Part shown: positions 51,854 to 60,267 of the stretch, piece after piece
Layout: the number at the start of each line of letters is the position of its first letter
Numbering within the stretch: position 1 is the first letter of the stretch
Assembly: GCA_913776195.1 (NCBI GenBank)
Contig: CAJYMH010000029.1
Span: 1-64,000, forward strand
Reading direction: 5' to 3'
DNA length: 64,000 nt
From: an uncultured Caulobacter sp.
GTDB lineage: Bacteria > Pseudomonadota > Alphaproteobacteria > Caulobacterales > Caulobacteraceae
Program-made: the position numbers and the translations under genes
The notes under the pieces: generated by a model
Told to the model about the DNA's origin: nothing
What the model saw: only the letters and a program-made list of their open reading frames with translations
Database searches by the model: none

Positions 51854-52519
51854 TTAGCGGCGGCTGACGCGGACGACGAGTCGGTCGCCCACCATCTGCA
51901 GCACCTGGACGAGCACGAGAAGCAGAACGACAGTGACGATCATCACATCGGTCTGGAAGCGTTGGTAGCCGAAGCGGATAGCCAGGTCGCCCAGGCCGCC
52001 GGCCCCGACCACGCCCGCCATGGCGGTGTAGGACACCAGGGCGATGGCCGTGACCGTGATCCCGGCGATCAGGCCGGGCAAGGCCTCGGGCAGCAGGGCG
52101 CCGAAGACGATCTGGCGAGGCGTGGCGCCCATGGCCTGGCTGGCTTCTATGACGCCGCGATCCACCTCGCGCAGGGCGGTCTCCACCAAGCGGGCGAAGA
52201 ACGGGGCGGCCCCGACCACCAGCGGCGGAATGGCCCCGGCCACGCCCAGCGACGTGCCGACCAGCAGCACCGTCAGCGGGATCATGATGATCAGCAGGAT
52301 GATGAAGGGAACGGCCCGCAGGACGTTGACGATCACCGACAGCACGGCGTGAACCGCCTTCTGCTCCAGCAGCTGACGCGGGCCGGTCAGGAACAGCAGC
52401 ACGCCCAGCGGCAGGCCGAAGGCTACGGTCAGGGCCAGCGAACCGCCCAGCATGGCCAGGGTGTCCAGGGTCGCCTGACCGATGTCGGCCCAGTCGATAT
52501 TGGCGAAGAAGCTGTCCAT
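51854..52519 (-). CDS. metI: MetI, methionine ABC transporter permease
   Basis: Inner-membrane permease of 221 residues with five helices and the EAA-type coupling loop VIEASQAMGATPRQIVFGAL for contact with MetN. It overlaps metN by one base (stop/start TGATG) and is followed by metQ after 17 nt. Confidence 0.94.
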   Translation of the reverse strand: MDSFFANIDWADIGQATLDTLAMLGGSLALTVAFGLPLGVLLFLTGPRQLLEQKAVHAVLSVIVNVLRAVPFIILLIIMIPLTVLLVGTSLGVAGAIPPLVVGAAPFFARLVETALREVDRGVIEASQAMGATPRQIVFGALLPEALPGLIAGITVTAIALVSYTAMAGVVGAGGLGDLAIRFGYQRFQTDVMIVTVVLLLVLVQVLQMVGDRLVVRVSRR

Positions 52520-53499
52520 CAGCGCGCGGCCTCCACCTGGACGCCGGCGGCTTCCAGCCGGCGGCGGGCTTCGGCCACATCGCCGCCGATCAGGGCGACG
52601 GTGAGCTGGCCGTAGGGTTCGTCGCGGATGCGGTCGATGCGCCCGGACAGGATCGAATAGTCGACGCCGGTCTCTCGCGCGATGCGGCCCAGGATCGGCT
52701 CATAGGTTGAAGCGCCCCGGAACGTCAGGCGCAGGGCCGAGCCGTCGGCGGGAACCCCGCCGTCCTCAAGCCCTGCGTCAGCCAGCATGCGGCGCGTCAC
52801 GGCGTGCTTGGGGTGCAGGAAGACTTCGGCGACCTCGCCGGTCTCCACCGCCAGACCGCGCTCCAGCACCGCTACGCGATGACAGATGCGGCGGATGACC
52901 TCCATCTCGTGGGTGATCAGCACGATGGTTAGGCCCAGCTCGCGGTTCAGGTCAGCGAGCAGGGTCAGGATCTGGTCGGTTGTCTCGGGGTCGAGGGCGC
53001 TGGTGGCCTCGTCGCAGAGCAGGACGGCCGGGTCCGTGGCCAGGGCGCGGGCGATGCCGACGCGCTGCTTCTGGCCTCCGGAAAGCTGGGCGGGATACTT
53101 GGCGGCGTGGTCGGCCAGGCCGACGCGGGCCAGCAATTCGGCTGTCCGACGGTCGATCTCAGCCTTGGGCGTCCCGGCCAGCTTCAAGGGGAAGGCGACG
53201 TTCTGGGCGACGGTCTTGGACGACAGCAGGTTGAAGTGCTGGAAGATCATGCCGATGCGGCGGCGCAGCGCGCGCAGACCGGCCGGAGCCAGGGCGCCGA
53301 CATCGGCGTCGTCCACGACCACGCGGCCGCTGGTGGGTTTCTCCAGCCCGTTGATCAGCCGGATCAGGGTCGACTTGCCGGCGCCGGACTGGCCGATGAC
53401 GCCGAACACCTCGCCGCGCTCCACGCGCAGGGAGACGCCGTCCAAGGCGGCGGCGCCGGCCTTGGGATAGATTTTGCGAACCTGCTCGAATTCGATCAC
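52519..53499 (-). CDS. metN: MetN, methionine ABC transporter ATPase
   Basis: ATP-binding subunit of the methionine importer, 326 residues. Walker [10 protein letters not shown], signature [15 protein letters not shown], Walker [13 protein letters not shown], and a C-terminal NIL (methionine-sensing, transinhibition) domain at about 250-326. The GTG at 53499 starts [13 protein letters not shown]. No SAM riboswitch could be recognised in the 107-nt region upstream; it holds only a GCGC-TAAAAAAT-GCGC dyad (53557-53572). Confidence 0.95.
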   Translation of the reverse strand: MIEFEQVRKIYPKAGAAALDGVSLRVERGEVFGVIGQSGAGKSTLIRLINGLEKPTSGRVVVDDADVGALAPAGLRALRRRIGMIFQHFNLLSSKTVAQNVAFPLKLAGTPKAEIDRRTAELLARVGLADHAAKYPAQLSGGQKQRVGIARALATDPAVLLCDEATSALDPETTDQILTLLADLNRELGLTIVLITHEMEVIRRICHRVAVLERGLAVETGEVAEVFLHPKHAVTRRMLADAGLEDGGVPADGSALRLTFRGASTYEPILGRIARETGVDYSILSGRIDRIRDEPYGQLTVALIGGDVAEARRRLEAAGVQVEAAR

Positions 53500-53606
53500 G
53501 GAGTAGAGGAGTCCTTGGCGAAGGGGCGGTTCATTAGCCTAACAATCGCCATGGCGGCGCTAAAAAATGCGCTTTCGAGCTTATAGAAAGTCTGGGGGCT
53601 GCGGAC

Positions 53607-54596
53607 TTACAGCGCGCCGCCCCGGCGAGCGCTGAGTTCCGTCATGACCTTACGGGCGGCGTCCGCGGCCGCCGCATCGCCCTTGCGCTGGGCCTCCAGA
53701 AGATTGGCGGCGGCCTCCATTTCCCGCACCGGGATCAGGTGATCGTCGTTGGCCGCCTGGAAGACGCCAAAGTTCAGGTCGGTCAGGACCTTGTGCTCGC
53801 GCTCGGCGTCCGCACCGTCGCCCACGCCGTAGCCCAGCATGAAGGACTTCAGCTTGGCCTTGATCTCGGGGTCGAGATCCTTGCGCCAGACGATCGGGTC
53901 CTCCGGCAGCTTGGGCGAGGTCCACAACACCTCCACCTGCTCCAGCACGACGTCCGCCTTGGGGTCGTTGCGCCGCTGCATGCGCTCCAGGTCATTGGTG
54001 TTGTAGGTCGCCGCATCGAGCAGACCGTTGGCCACCGACAGCAGGTTCGCTTCGTGCTTGGCCGAGCGCAGGTTCGAGAAGCAGGTCTGTGGATCGATGT
54101 CGCGCGGCCCGAACAGATAGGTCAGCGGCGCCAGGGTGCCGGAGGTGGACTTGGCGTCGCCCATGCCGAACGAGTAGCGTTTGCCGCAGGCCAGCAGCTT
54201 GTCGAGCGTGACGCCCGAACCGCGCTTGGTGATGATCAAGGCGTTGTAACCCTGCTTCCCGCCGGGATGGGTGGACTTGGCGAACACCTCGCCGCCGCCG
54301 CGACGGACGGCCTCCATCCCCGACTGGTTCGAGAACCAGCCGGCGTCCGACTGCTTGAAGCGCATGGCCTCGATCAGGGCGGTGTAGTTGCTGGCGTAGA
54401 AGGGCTCGATCTTCAGACCGGTCTCCTTGGCCATATCGTCTAGAAACGGCCGCCACTTCTGGGTCTGGTTGGCGGTGTTCTCGGTCGACAGGATCGAGAA
54501 GCGCAGGACCTTCTCCTGCGGTTTCGAGCTTTCCGGGCTGCAGGCCAGAAGGGCCAGGGGCGCGAGCGACGCCACAAGCATGCGACGATTGATCAT
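53607..54596 (-). CDS. PhnD-like phosphate/phosphonate-binding lipoprotein (orphan)
   Basis: Periplasmic binding lipoprotein of 329 residues: lipobox APLALLAC with Cys19, then the PhnD/PtxB-type fold with FSILSTENTANQTQKWRPFL and NYTALIEAMRFKQSDAGWFS. The family binds phosphonates, phosphite or phosphate. No phnC/phnE permease genes lie beside it, so it must use distant partners. A Pho-box-like repeat lies 46 nt upstream of the ATG. The neighbours are metN and a divergent M20 peptidase gene. Confidence 0.85.
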   Translation of the reverse strand: MINRRMLVASLAPLALLACSPESSKPQEKVLRFSILSTENTANQTQKWRPFLDDMAKETGLKIEPFYASNYTALIEAMRFKQSDAGWFSNQSGMEAVRRGGGEVFAKSTHPGGKQGYNALIITKRGSGVTLDKLLACGKRYSFGMGDAKSTSGTLAPLTYLFGPRDIDPQTCFSNLRSAKHEANLLSVANGLLDAATYNTNDLERMQRRNDPKADVVLEQVEVLWTSPKLPEDPIVWRKDLDPEIKAKLKSFMLGYGVGDGADAEREHKVLTDLNFGVFQAANDDHLIPVREMEAAANLLEAQRKGDAAAADAARKVMTELSARRGGAL

Positions 54597-54641
54597 GTAA
54601 CGCTCCCCAACAATCGGCGGTCTCGAACCTATGCCGCATTT

Positions 54642-54659
54642 GTGTCAGCGATCTTACAG
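54642..54659 (-). promoter_or_regulatory. Candidate Pho box (PhoB site)
   Basis: Reading the minus strand, CTGTAAG-ATCG-CTGACAC gives two 7-mers with an 11-bp period. Each matches the PhoB half-site CTGTCAT in 5 of 7 positions. Its position upstream of a PhnD-like gene supports the reading. Confidence 0.42.
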
Positions 54660-54730
54660 ATTCTCCGCGCTTTCGACCGGGAGGATTGATGCTAAGCAAG
54701 GCGCCTTAGTTATTGGGGGAGTCCTGCTTC

Positions 54731-56002
54731 ATGCGTCACGCCGTCAGCCGTCTCAGCCTTATCGCGGCCCTTTCGCTCACGCCGGCCTTGGCCTTTGCGG
54801 CCACGGCCGCCGAAAAGATCGTCGCCAGCGCGCCGTACAAGGCCGCGGTCAGCGCCCTGGACGCAGACCACGACCGTATCGTCAGCGAGATCGTCACCCT
54901 GGTCGAGATCCCGGCTCCGCCGTTCAAGGAGACCGAACGCGCCAAGGCTTATATGGCGATGCTGAAGGACGCCGGTCTGACCGACGTGGAGATGGACGAA
55001 GAAGGCAATGTCATGGGCGTGCGCAAGGGCACGGCCGGCGGCGCCAAGCTGACGGTCATCGCCGCGCACCTGGACACGGTCTTCCCGGAAGGCACGCCGA
55101 TCAAGGTGAAGCGCGAGGGGACCAAGCTGTCGGCCCCCGGCATCGGCGACGACACCCGCAGCCTGGCCGTCCTGCTGGGCTACATCCGCGCCATGAACAA
55201 GGCGGGGATCAAGACCAAGAACGACATCCTGTTCGTCGGCAATGTGGGCGAAGAAGGCCCCGGCGACCTGCGCGGCGTCCGCTACCTTTTCACGAAGGGC
55301 AAGTACAAGGATCGCATCGGCAACTTCATCTCCATGGACGGCACCGATCCGTCGCGGGTGGTGAACGGCGGCGTCGGCTCCAAGCGCTATAAGGTCACGT
55401 TCAACGGCCCGGGCGGCCACAGTTACGGCGCCTTCGGCCTGGTGAACCCGATGACGGCCATGAGCCAGGCGGTGGTCGATCTCTACAAGATCCAGCTGCC
55501 GAGCAAGCCGCGCGTCACCTATTCGGCCAGCGTCACCGGCGGCGGTACTTCGGTGAACTCCATCCCCAACAGCGTCTGGATGGAGTTCGACATGCGTTCG
55601 GAAAGCCCGGTGGAGCTCGCCAAGCTGCACGACCAGTTCCTCAAGATCATTCCGGCGGCGGTTGAAGGTGAGAACGCGGCCCGCTCCACCAAGGCCGGCA
55701 AGATCAGCGCCGACATCAAGCCGATCGGCGATCGCCCTGGCGGTTCGACCAGCCCCGACACCGCCCTGGTGAAGGGCGCGCAGGACGCCATTCGCGCCCA
55801 CGGCATGACGCCGGAGCTGCAGTTCTCGTCCACCGACGCCAACATGCCCATGAGCCTGGGCATTCCGGGTATCACCATCGGTTCGGGCGGGACCGCCGGC
55901 CGCGCCCACGCCCTGGACGAATGGATCGACGTGGAGAAGACCGCCAGCCTCAAGGGCATGAGCGTGGGTCTGGCGATCCTGCTGTCGGCGGCGAACCAGT
56001 AA
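54731..56002 (+). CDS. Secreted M20-family zinc peptidase
   Basis: Exported aminoacylase/carboxypeptidase-type hydrolase of 423 residues. A signal peptide ends near residue 23 (PALAFAA). Di-zinc site: His113 with Asp115 (AAHLDTVF), Asp140/141 (GIGDDTRS), Glu174/175 (NVGEEGPGDL); a dimerisation (lid) domain lies at about 210-320. The ATG at 54731 lies 6-7 nt from GGGGGAG; a TTG at 54713 in frame is not preferred. A canonical terminator follows. Confidence 0.92.
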   Translation: MRHAVSRLSLIAALSLTPALAFAATAAEKIVASAPYKAAVSALDADHDRIVSEIVTLVEIPAPPFKETERAKAYMAMLKDAGLTDVEMDEEGNVMGVRKGTAGGAKLTVIAAHLDTVFPEGTPIKVKREGTKLSAPGIGDDTRSLAVLLGYIRAMNKAGIKTKNDILFVGNVGEEGPGDLRGVRYLFTKGKYKDRIGNFISMDGTDPSRVVNGGVGSKRYKVTFNGPGGHSYGAFGLVNPMTAMSQAVVDLYKIQLPSKPRVTYSASVTGGGTSVNSIPNSVWMEFDMRSESPVELAKLHDQFLKIIPAAVEGENAARSTKAGKISADIKPIGDRPGGSTSPDTALVKGAQDAIRAHGMTPELQFSSTDANMPMSLGIPGITIGSGGTAGRAHALDEWIDVEKTASLKGMSVGLAILLSAANQ

Positions 56003-56008
56003 GGCTTA

Positions 56009-56035
56009 GGCCCTCCCTTCGGGGAGGGCCTTTTT
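56009..56035 (+). terminator. Rho-independent terminator
   Basis: GGCCCTCCC-TTCG-GGGAGGGCC-TTTTT: a perfect 9-bp GC stem, UUCG tetraloop and T5 tract 6 nt after the M20 peptidase stop. It is the clearest intrinsic terminator in the window. Confidence 0.95.
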
Positions 56036-56036
56036 C

Positions 56037-56738
56037 CTAGAGCGGGGTCAGGCTGCCGCTGGCCACGACCGGGCCGGTGGGTTGGCCGGTTGGCGAGCCG
56101 CCAAGGGGTTCGGCCGAGACGGCGAGCGCGCCTGTCTGGCTGAGACCGAAGCGTTCGGTCGGAATCACCAGCACCTGGCCCGCGCTGATCACGCCCATGG
56201 ACACCGGCTTGCCGTCGGCGGGCAGCATCCACAGTTCGTGGTCGTGAACGCCGTCGGGCGACACCGCCGCCGGGGCGATGATCAGGCGCTTGCCGGCCTC
56301 GTCATAGGCGACGACGAAGGCGGGCGGACCGGCGGCGGGCTTAAGGGCCGCGACCGCCATGGGCGTGGGCTTCTGCTCAGCGATCACCGGTGCGGACGGG
56401 GTCGACGGCGAGGGGGTCGTGACCAGCACCACCAGACAGGCCGCCGCAGCAGCCACGGACACGCCGGTGGCGGCGCGCCACAGATTCAAGTTGTTCCAGA
56501 TGGCGGCCGGCGCGCCGAGGCCTGCCTTGATGCGCAGCCAGACGGTCCGCGGCGGCCGCACCGGCGTCACCTCATCCGTCAGGGGCGCCAGACGGCGGTC
56601 CCAGTCGGCGACCTCGGCGGCGAAGCCAGGCTCGCTCTCCATGCGGCGGCGGGCGGCGACGCGCTCCTCCGCGCCCAGCACGCCCAGGGCGTACTCGGCT
56701 GCGGTCATGTCCGGTTCGTCTTTCTGAGTGTCGGTCAT
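56037..56738 (-). CDS. RskA-like anti-sigma factor
   Basis: Membrane-anchored anti-sigma factor of 233 residues that would hold the adjacent ECF sigma factor inactive. It has a cytosolic N-terminal zone with TAAEYALGVLGAEERVAARR (anti-sigma ZAS-like helix pattern without a zinc HxxxCxxC), a single membrane helix at about 89-108, a Pro/Ser linker and a C-terminal RskA domain (about 135-233, HDHELWMLPADG). The ATG at 56738 overlaps the sigma stop in an ATGA, showing translational coupling and setting the start. Confidence 0.88.
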   Translation of the reverse strand: MTDTQKDEPDMTAAEYALGVLGAEERVAARRRMESEPGFAAEVADWDRRLAPLTDEVTPVRPPRTVWLRIKAGLGAPAAIWNNLNLWRAATGVSVAAAAACLVVLVTTPSPSTPSAPVIAEQKPTPMAVAALKPAAGPPAFVVAYDEAGKRLIIAPAAVSPDGVHDHELWMLPADGKPVSMGVISAGQVLVIPTERFGLSQTGALAVSAEPLGGSPTGQPTGPVVASGSLTPL

Positions 56739-57298
56739 GACTCGAGACACATCCGAAGCTTCATGAGCGAGCGGCGAATCCAGCCCTTCATGGTGCCCAG
56801 CGGCACAGCGGCGATCTTGGCCAGCTCCTCATAGGTGCGGCCCTCGAAAAAGGCGGTGCGAATGGCCGAGCGGTGCTTCTCCTCCAGCTCGTCCATGCAG
56901 CGCGACAGCTGCTGCGCGTCCTGGCTGGCGCTCAGGCCGTCGAAGGCGGAGGGGCTGTCGTCGGAGACCTCCGACGCCTCGTCGATAGGGCGCGCATCCC
57001 GGCGGCCGACGACCCGCAGGCGGTCGATGGCGCGATTGCGGGCCAGGGTCGACAGCCAGGTGATCGGGCTCGCCCGGTCCGGATCGAACTGGTCCGCCTT
57101 GCGCCAGACATTGAGATAGACTTCCTGCAGCACGTCCTCGGCCTCGCTCCTGTCGTTCAAGATACGCAGGCAGACGCCGAATAGTTTGGCCGAGGTGCGA
57201 TTATAGACGTCTTCGAGGGCGCGGCGGTCGCCGGCGGCTATGCGCAGCAAGGCGCGGCTCAACTGCGCGCGCTGTTCGTCTGCAGTGATTACGCTCAT
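56735..57298 (-). CDS. ECF sigma factor (SigK-like)
   Basis: RNA polymerase sigma factor of 187 residues with only sigma-2 and sigma-4 regions. Region 2 contains SEAEDVLQEVYLNVWRKADQ and WLSTLARNRAIDRLR; region 4 contains EGRTYEELAKIAAVPLGTMK. The pairing with an RskA-type anti-sigma places it near the SigK group. The ATG at 57298 is preceded by a hairpin that includes its weak AAGG ribosome site (57306-57328). The divergent promoters at 58818-58882 carry an SigK-like -35 and are the likely targets. Because the CFA-like and DUF2177 genes precede it in the same direction, it may also be autoregulated. Confidence 0.92.
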   Translation of the reverse strand: MSVITADEQRAQLSRALLRIAAGDRRALEDVYNRTSAKLFGVCLRILNDRSEAEDVLQEVYLNVWRKADQFDPDRASPITWLSTLARNRAIDRLRVVGRRDARPIDEASEVSDDSPSAFDGLSASQDAQQLSRCMDELEEKHRSAIRTAFFEGRTYEELAKIAAVPLGTMKGWIRRSLMKLRMCLES

Positions 57299-57305
57299 GC
57301 AACAA

Positions 57306-57328
57306 CCTTGGCCCTTGGGGAGCCAAGG
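57306..57328 (-). promoter_or_regulatory. Leader hairpin of the ECF sigma gene
   Basis: CCTTGGC / GCCAAGG, 7-bp perfect stem with a 9-nt loop, ends 7 nt before the ATG on the minus-strand transcript. The 3' arm contains AAGG, the only ribosome-site-like sequence. Confidence 0.5.
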
Positions 57329-57358
57329 CGTCGCATGACCCGCGCCGACTGGCAACCG

Positions 57359-57763
57359 TCAGAAGCGTTCGGAGAACCGCGCCGCCGCGTAGCCGACCAT
57401 GGCCGAACCGGCGGTCAGGATCACGCCCCAGGTCAGGTCGGCGGCGGTGATCTTCCACGACCACACCTTCAGCGTCGCCTGGTTGGTCAGGTCGTAGGTG
57501 GCGTAGGCGACAAAGCCCAGGGCCGCGCCCATCAACGCCGTGCGCATCGCCGATCCCGCCTTGAGACCGGGCTCGACAGCGAACAGCACGATCCCCGCCA
57601 GGTAGATAAGGTAGAACGCCACGGCCGCCGGCATCGACGGCTTGTCCGCAAGGATGTCACCCAGCAGCGGCTTATAGAGTCGGGGCGTGGCGAGGGTCAG
57701 CCAGATCGCGTCCAGCACGACGAAGCCGACCCCGGCTCCCAGATAGGCGAAGACGTATTGCAC
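57359..57763 (-). CDS. DUF2177 membrane protein
   Basis: Inner-membrane protein of 134 residues with four hydrophobic helices (about 3-22, 46-64, 72-92 and 107-127), and the DUF2177 pattern LDAIWLTLATPRLYKPLLG near the N-terminus and YATYDLTNQATLKVWS. Function unknown. It is repeatedly found next to CFA-synthase-like, DUF1365 and amine-oxidase genes in other proteobacteria. The CFA-like gene ends 10 nt upstream, so it is in that operon. Confidence 0.88.
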   Translation of the reverse strand: MQYVFAYLGAGVGFVVLDAIWLTLATPRLYKPLLGDILADKPSMPAAVAFYLIYLAGIVLFAVEPGLKAGSAMRTALMGAALGFVAYATYDLTNQATLKVWSWKITAADLTWGVILTAGSAMVGYAAARFSERF

Positions 57764-57773
57764 AGTGCGCTCC

Positions 57774-58790
57774 CTAGGCGGCTTTCAGGCGATAATGGCT
57801 GACGCCCCAGACGTTTCCCCGGCTGTCGCCGAACAGGCCGGCGGTGGCCATGAAGAACCGTCGCCAGCGACGCGTCCACAGCCGGGCGTCGGGGCCATAG
57901 ACCTGACGCATCAGGCCGGCGATCTCGTCGCGATGGATGTCCATGTTGGCCAGCCAGTCATAGGCGGTGCGCTCGTAATGCTCGCCGCTCCAGCGCCATT
58001 CGGCCTCCACCTCGAACAGGTCGGGGAACTGCCGGATGAGGCCCTGGCTGGGCATGACCCCGCCGGTGAAGAAGTGCTGGGCGATGAAGTCGCTGCGGTC
58101 GCTGACCTCGAAGCGATAGGGCGTGCTCGCATGGGTGAAGACGTGGATGAACATCCGACCGTTCGGCGCCAGCCAGCCCTTGGCGCGGGTGAGTAGGGCG
58201 CGCCAGTTGGCCATGTGCTCGAACATCTCCACCGAGACGATGCGGTCGAAATATTCTGCGACATCGAAGTCATTCATGTCAGCGGTGATGACCCGCAGAT
58301 TGGTCAGGCCCCGCCGCCTGGCCTGAGCCTCGATATGCTCGCGCTGCGGGCGGGAATTGGACACCGCCGTGATGTTCGATGCGGGATACTGCTCGGCCAT
58401 CCAAAGCGATAGCGAGCCCCAGCCGCAACCCAGCTCCAGCACCTGCTGCCCATCATGCAGGTCGGCATGATCGCAGGTGGCGGCGAGGGCGAAGACTTCC
58501 GCCTCGGCCAGGGAGACGTTCGCCTCGGGATAGAGGCAGGACGAGTATTTCAGCCGCGGACCAAGCACCAGCTCGAAGAAGCGCGGCGGCAACTCATAGT
58601 GCTGGGCGTTGGCGGCGTCCGTGTGCTCCGCCACCGCGCGCTGGGCCATCTCCACGGCGAAGCGGGCGTCCGCATCGGGCGTCCGCTCGGCGGCTAGGCT
58701 CCGCCGGGCGCCGGCCACCAGGCTGGCGATGGCGGGGCGGGTGACGAAATCCGGCGCGGGCGCGTCCTGCAGGGCGTTGATCAGGTTCAT
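57774..58790 (-). CDS. Cyclopropane-fatty-acyl-phospholipid synthase-family methyltransferase
   Basis: SAM-dependent modifier of unsaturated phospholipid acyl chains, 338 residues. SAM motif VLELGCGWGSLSLWMA at about 117-132 and the CFA-type HYELPPRFF / LGPRLKYSSCLY segment (64-87) are present, and SVEMFEHM follows. It may make a cyclopropane or a methylated/furan fatty acid, as for homologues in Rhodobacter. It is the first gene of the leftward operon (CFA, DUF2177, sigma, anti-sigma), read from the minus-strand promoter GCATCC-N16-CGTAGCTG. Confidence 0.9.
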   Translation of the reverse strand: MNLINALQDAPAPDFVTRPAIASLVAGARRSLAAERTPDADARFAVEMAQRAVAEHTDAANAQHYELPPRFFELVLGPRLKYSSCLYPEANVSLAEAEVFALAATCDHADLHDGQQVLELGCGWGSLSLWMAEQYPASNITAVSNSRPQREHIEAQARRRGLTNLRVITADMNDFDVAEYFDRIVSVEMFEHMANWRALLTRAKGWLAPNGRMFIHVFTHASTPYRFEVSDRSDFIAQHFFTGGVMPSQGLIRQFPDLFEVEAEWRWSGEHYERTAYDWLANMDIHRDEIAGLMRQVYGPDARLWTRRWRRFFMATAGLFGDSRGNVWGVSHYRLKAA

Positions 58791-58817
58791 GCGTCGGCGG
58801 TCCTCCGTTTGTAGGGG

Positions 58818-58882
58818 CAGCTACGACGGCCCGCGGCATTTGGATGCGGCGCGCATCCGCAACGCTTCATCCACCGTAGCTG
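58818..58882. promoter_or_regulatory. Divergent ECF-type promoter pair
   Basis: Plus strand: GCATCC (58853-58858), 16 nt, CGTAGCTG (58875-58882), 26 nt before the oxidoreductase ATG. Minus strand: GCATCC (58847-58842), 16 nt, CGTAGCTG (58825-58818), 27 nt before the CFA-like ATG. The two are identical in both boxes and in spacing. The two -35 boxes lie back to back and generate the palindrome GGATGCG-GCG-CGCATCC. The -35 resembles the published SigK -35 CCATCC. Confidence 0.8.
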
Positions 58883-58908
58883 TTCACGCAGACCCACTCG
58901 GAGGAAGC

Positions 58909-60267
58909 ATGCCGTCAGCCGTCCTACCCCCTGAACGTCCCCTTCGCATCGCCGTGATCGGCGCCGGCGTGTCCGGCCTGTCCGCCGCCTGGCTGCTGGG
59001 CGAGCGCCACGAGGTGACGATCTATGAGGCGGCGGATCGCCTGGGGGGGCATGCCAACACGGTGGACGCTCCCCAGCCCGGCGGCGGAGCGACGGCCGTG
59101 GACACCGGGTTCATCGTCTATAACGAGGTGAACTATCCGAACCTGACGGCGCTCTTCGCTCACCTCGGCGTCGCCACCAAGCACGCCGACATGTCCCTGG
59201 CGGTGTCGCTGGACGATGGCGAGATCGAATACGGGAGCCACAACCTGGCCTCGCTCTTCGCGCGGCCCAGCAGCCTGGTGCGGCCGCGCTTCTGGGCGAT
59301 GCTGCGCGACCTGAACCGCTTCTACCGTACGGCGCCGGAGGAGCTGCCCACCCTCGATCCGGTCATGTCGCTGGGTGAGTACCTGCATGCGCGGGGATAC
59401 TGCGCGGCGGTGCAGGAGGATCACTTGCTGCCCATGGCGGCGGCCATTTGGTCGGCGACCGTGGCCGGGGTGCGCGAGCATCCGGCGGCGGCCTTCATCC
59501 GCTTCTTCCATAACCACGACCTGCTGAAATTCCTGGGGCGGCGCACCTGGCGCACGGTCAGCGGCGGCAGCCGCGCCTATGTCACCCGGCTGGCCGAGAC
59601 GTTTCGGGGCGAAATCCGCACCGGTTGCGGCGTGGCGTCCGTCCGCCGCACGGCCGACGGCGTGCTGGTGCGTGACGTCCACGGCGAGGTTCGCGCCTTC
59701 GATCAGGTGGTGATCGGCGCCCACGCGCCCCAGGCGCTGCGCATGCTGGAGGACCCGTCGGCGGAGGAGCAGGCGATCCTCGGCAGCTTCCGCTACACGC
59801 CGAACGTAGCGGTTCTGCATGGCGACCGCAGCCTGATGCCGCGCCGCCGGCTGGCCTGGGCCAGCTGGAACCATCTGGGCTGGAGGGCGGATCCGGCGTC
59901 GGGTTCGGTGACCTACTGGATGAACAAGCTGCAGGGCCTGCCCCGCTCGGCGCCGCTGTTCCTGACTCTCAATCCGCACAAGGCGCCGGACCCCACGACC
60001 GTGATCCGCACGGAGCACTACGACCATCCGCACTATGACGCCCGGTCCATGGCTGCACAGAAGCAGCTGTGGTCGTTGCAGGGCGCGCGGCGGACCTGGT
60101 TCTGCGGCGCCTATTTCGGCTCCGGCTTCCATGAGGATGGCTTGCAGGCCGGCCTCGCCGTGGCCGAGCAACTGGGCGGCGTGCGCCGGCCCTGGGATGT
60201 GGCCGACGAGAGCGGCCGCATCTTCCTGACCTCCGCCACACCGGCGACGGCGGTTGAGGCGGTGTGA
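58909..60267 (+). CDS. FAD/NAD(P)-dependent oxidoreductase (amine-oxidase-like)
   Basis: Flavoprotein of 452 residues with an N-terminal dinucleotide fold IAVIGAGVSGLSAAWLL and the GGHANTVD loop typical of the flavin-containing amine oxidoreductase/protoporphyrinogen-oxidase-like family. Homologues sit in CFA/DUF1365 clusters and are thought to oxidise fatty-acyl chains. The ATG at 58909 is preceded by GGAGGAAGC. It starts the rightward operon that continues with DUF1365 (one-base overlap) and a lipocalin. Confidence 0.9.
   Translation: MPSAVLPPERPLRIAVIGAGVSGLSAAWLLGERHEVTIYEAADRLGGHANTVDAPQPGGGATAVDTGFIVYNEVNYPNLTALFAHLGVATKHADMSLAVSLDDGEIEYGSHNLASLFARPSSLVRPRFWAMLRDLNRFYRTAPEELPTLDPVMSLGEYLHARGYCAAVQEDHLLPMAAAIWSATVAGVREHPAAAFIRFFHNHDLLKFLGRRTWRTVSGGSRAYVTRLAETFRGEIRTGCGVASVRRTADGVLVRDVHGEVRAFDQVVIGAHAPQALRMLEDPSAEEQAILGSFRYTPNVAVLHGDRSLMPRRRLAWASWNHLGWRADPASGSVTYWMNKLQGLPRSAPLFLTLNPHKAPDPTTVIRTEHYDHPHYDARSMAAQKQLWSLQGARRTWFCGAYFGSGFHEDGLQAGLAVAEQLGGVRRPWDVADESGRIFLTSATPATAVEAV

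Noticed and set aside
53500..53606. SAM riboswitch upstream of metN
   Set aside because: No SAM-I or SAM-II core could be aligned by eye; only a short GCGC dyad is present.
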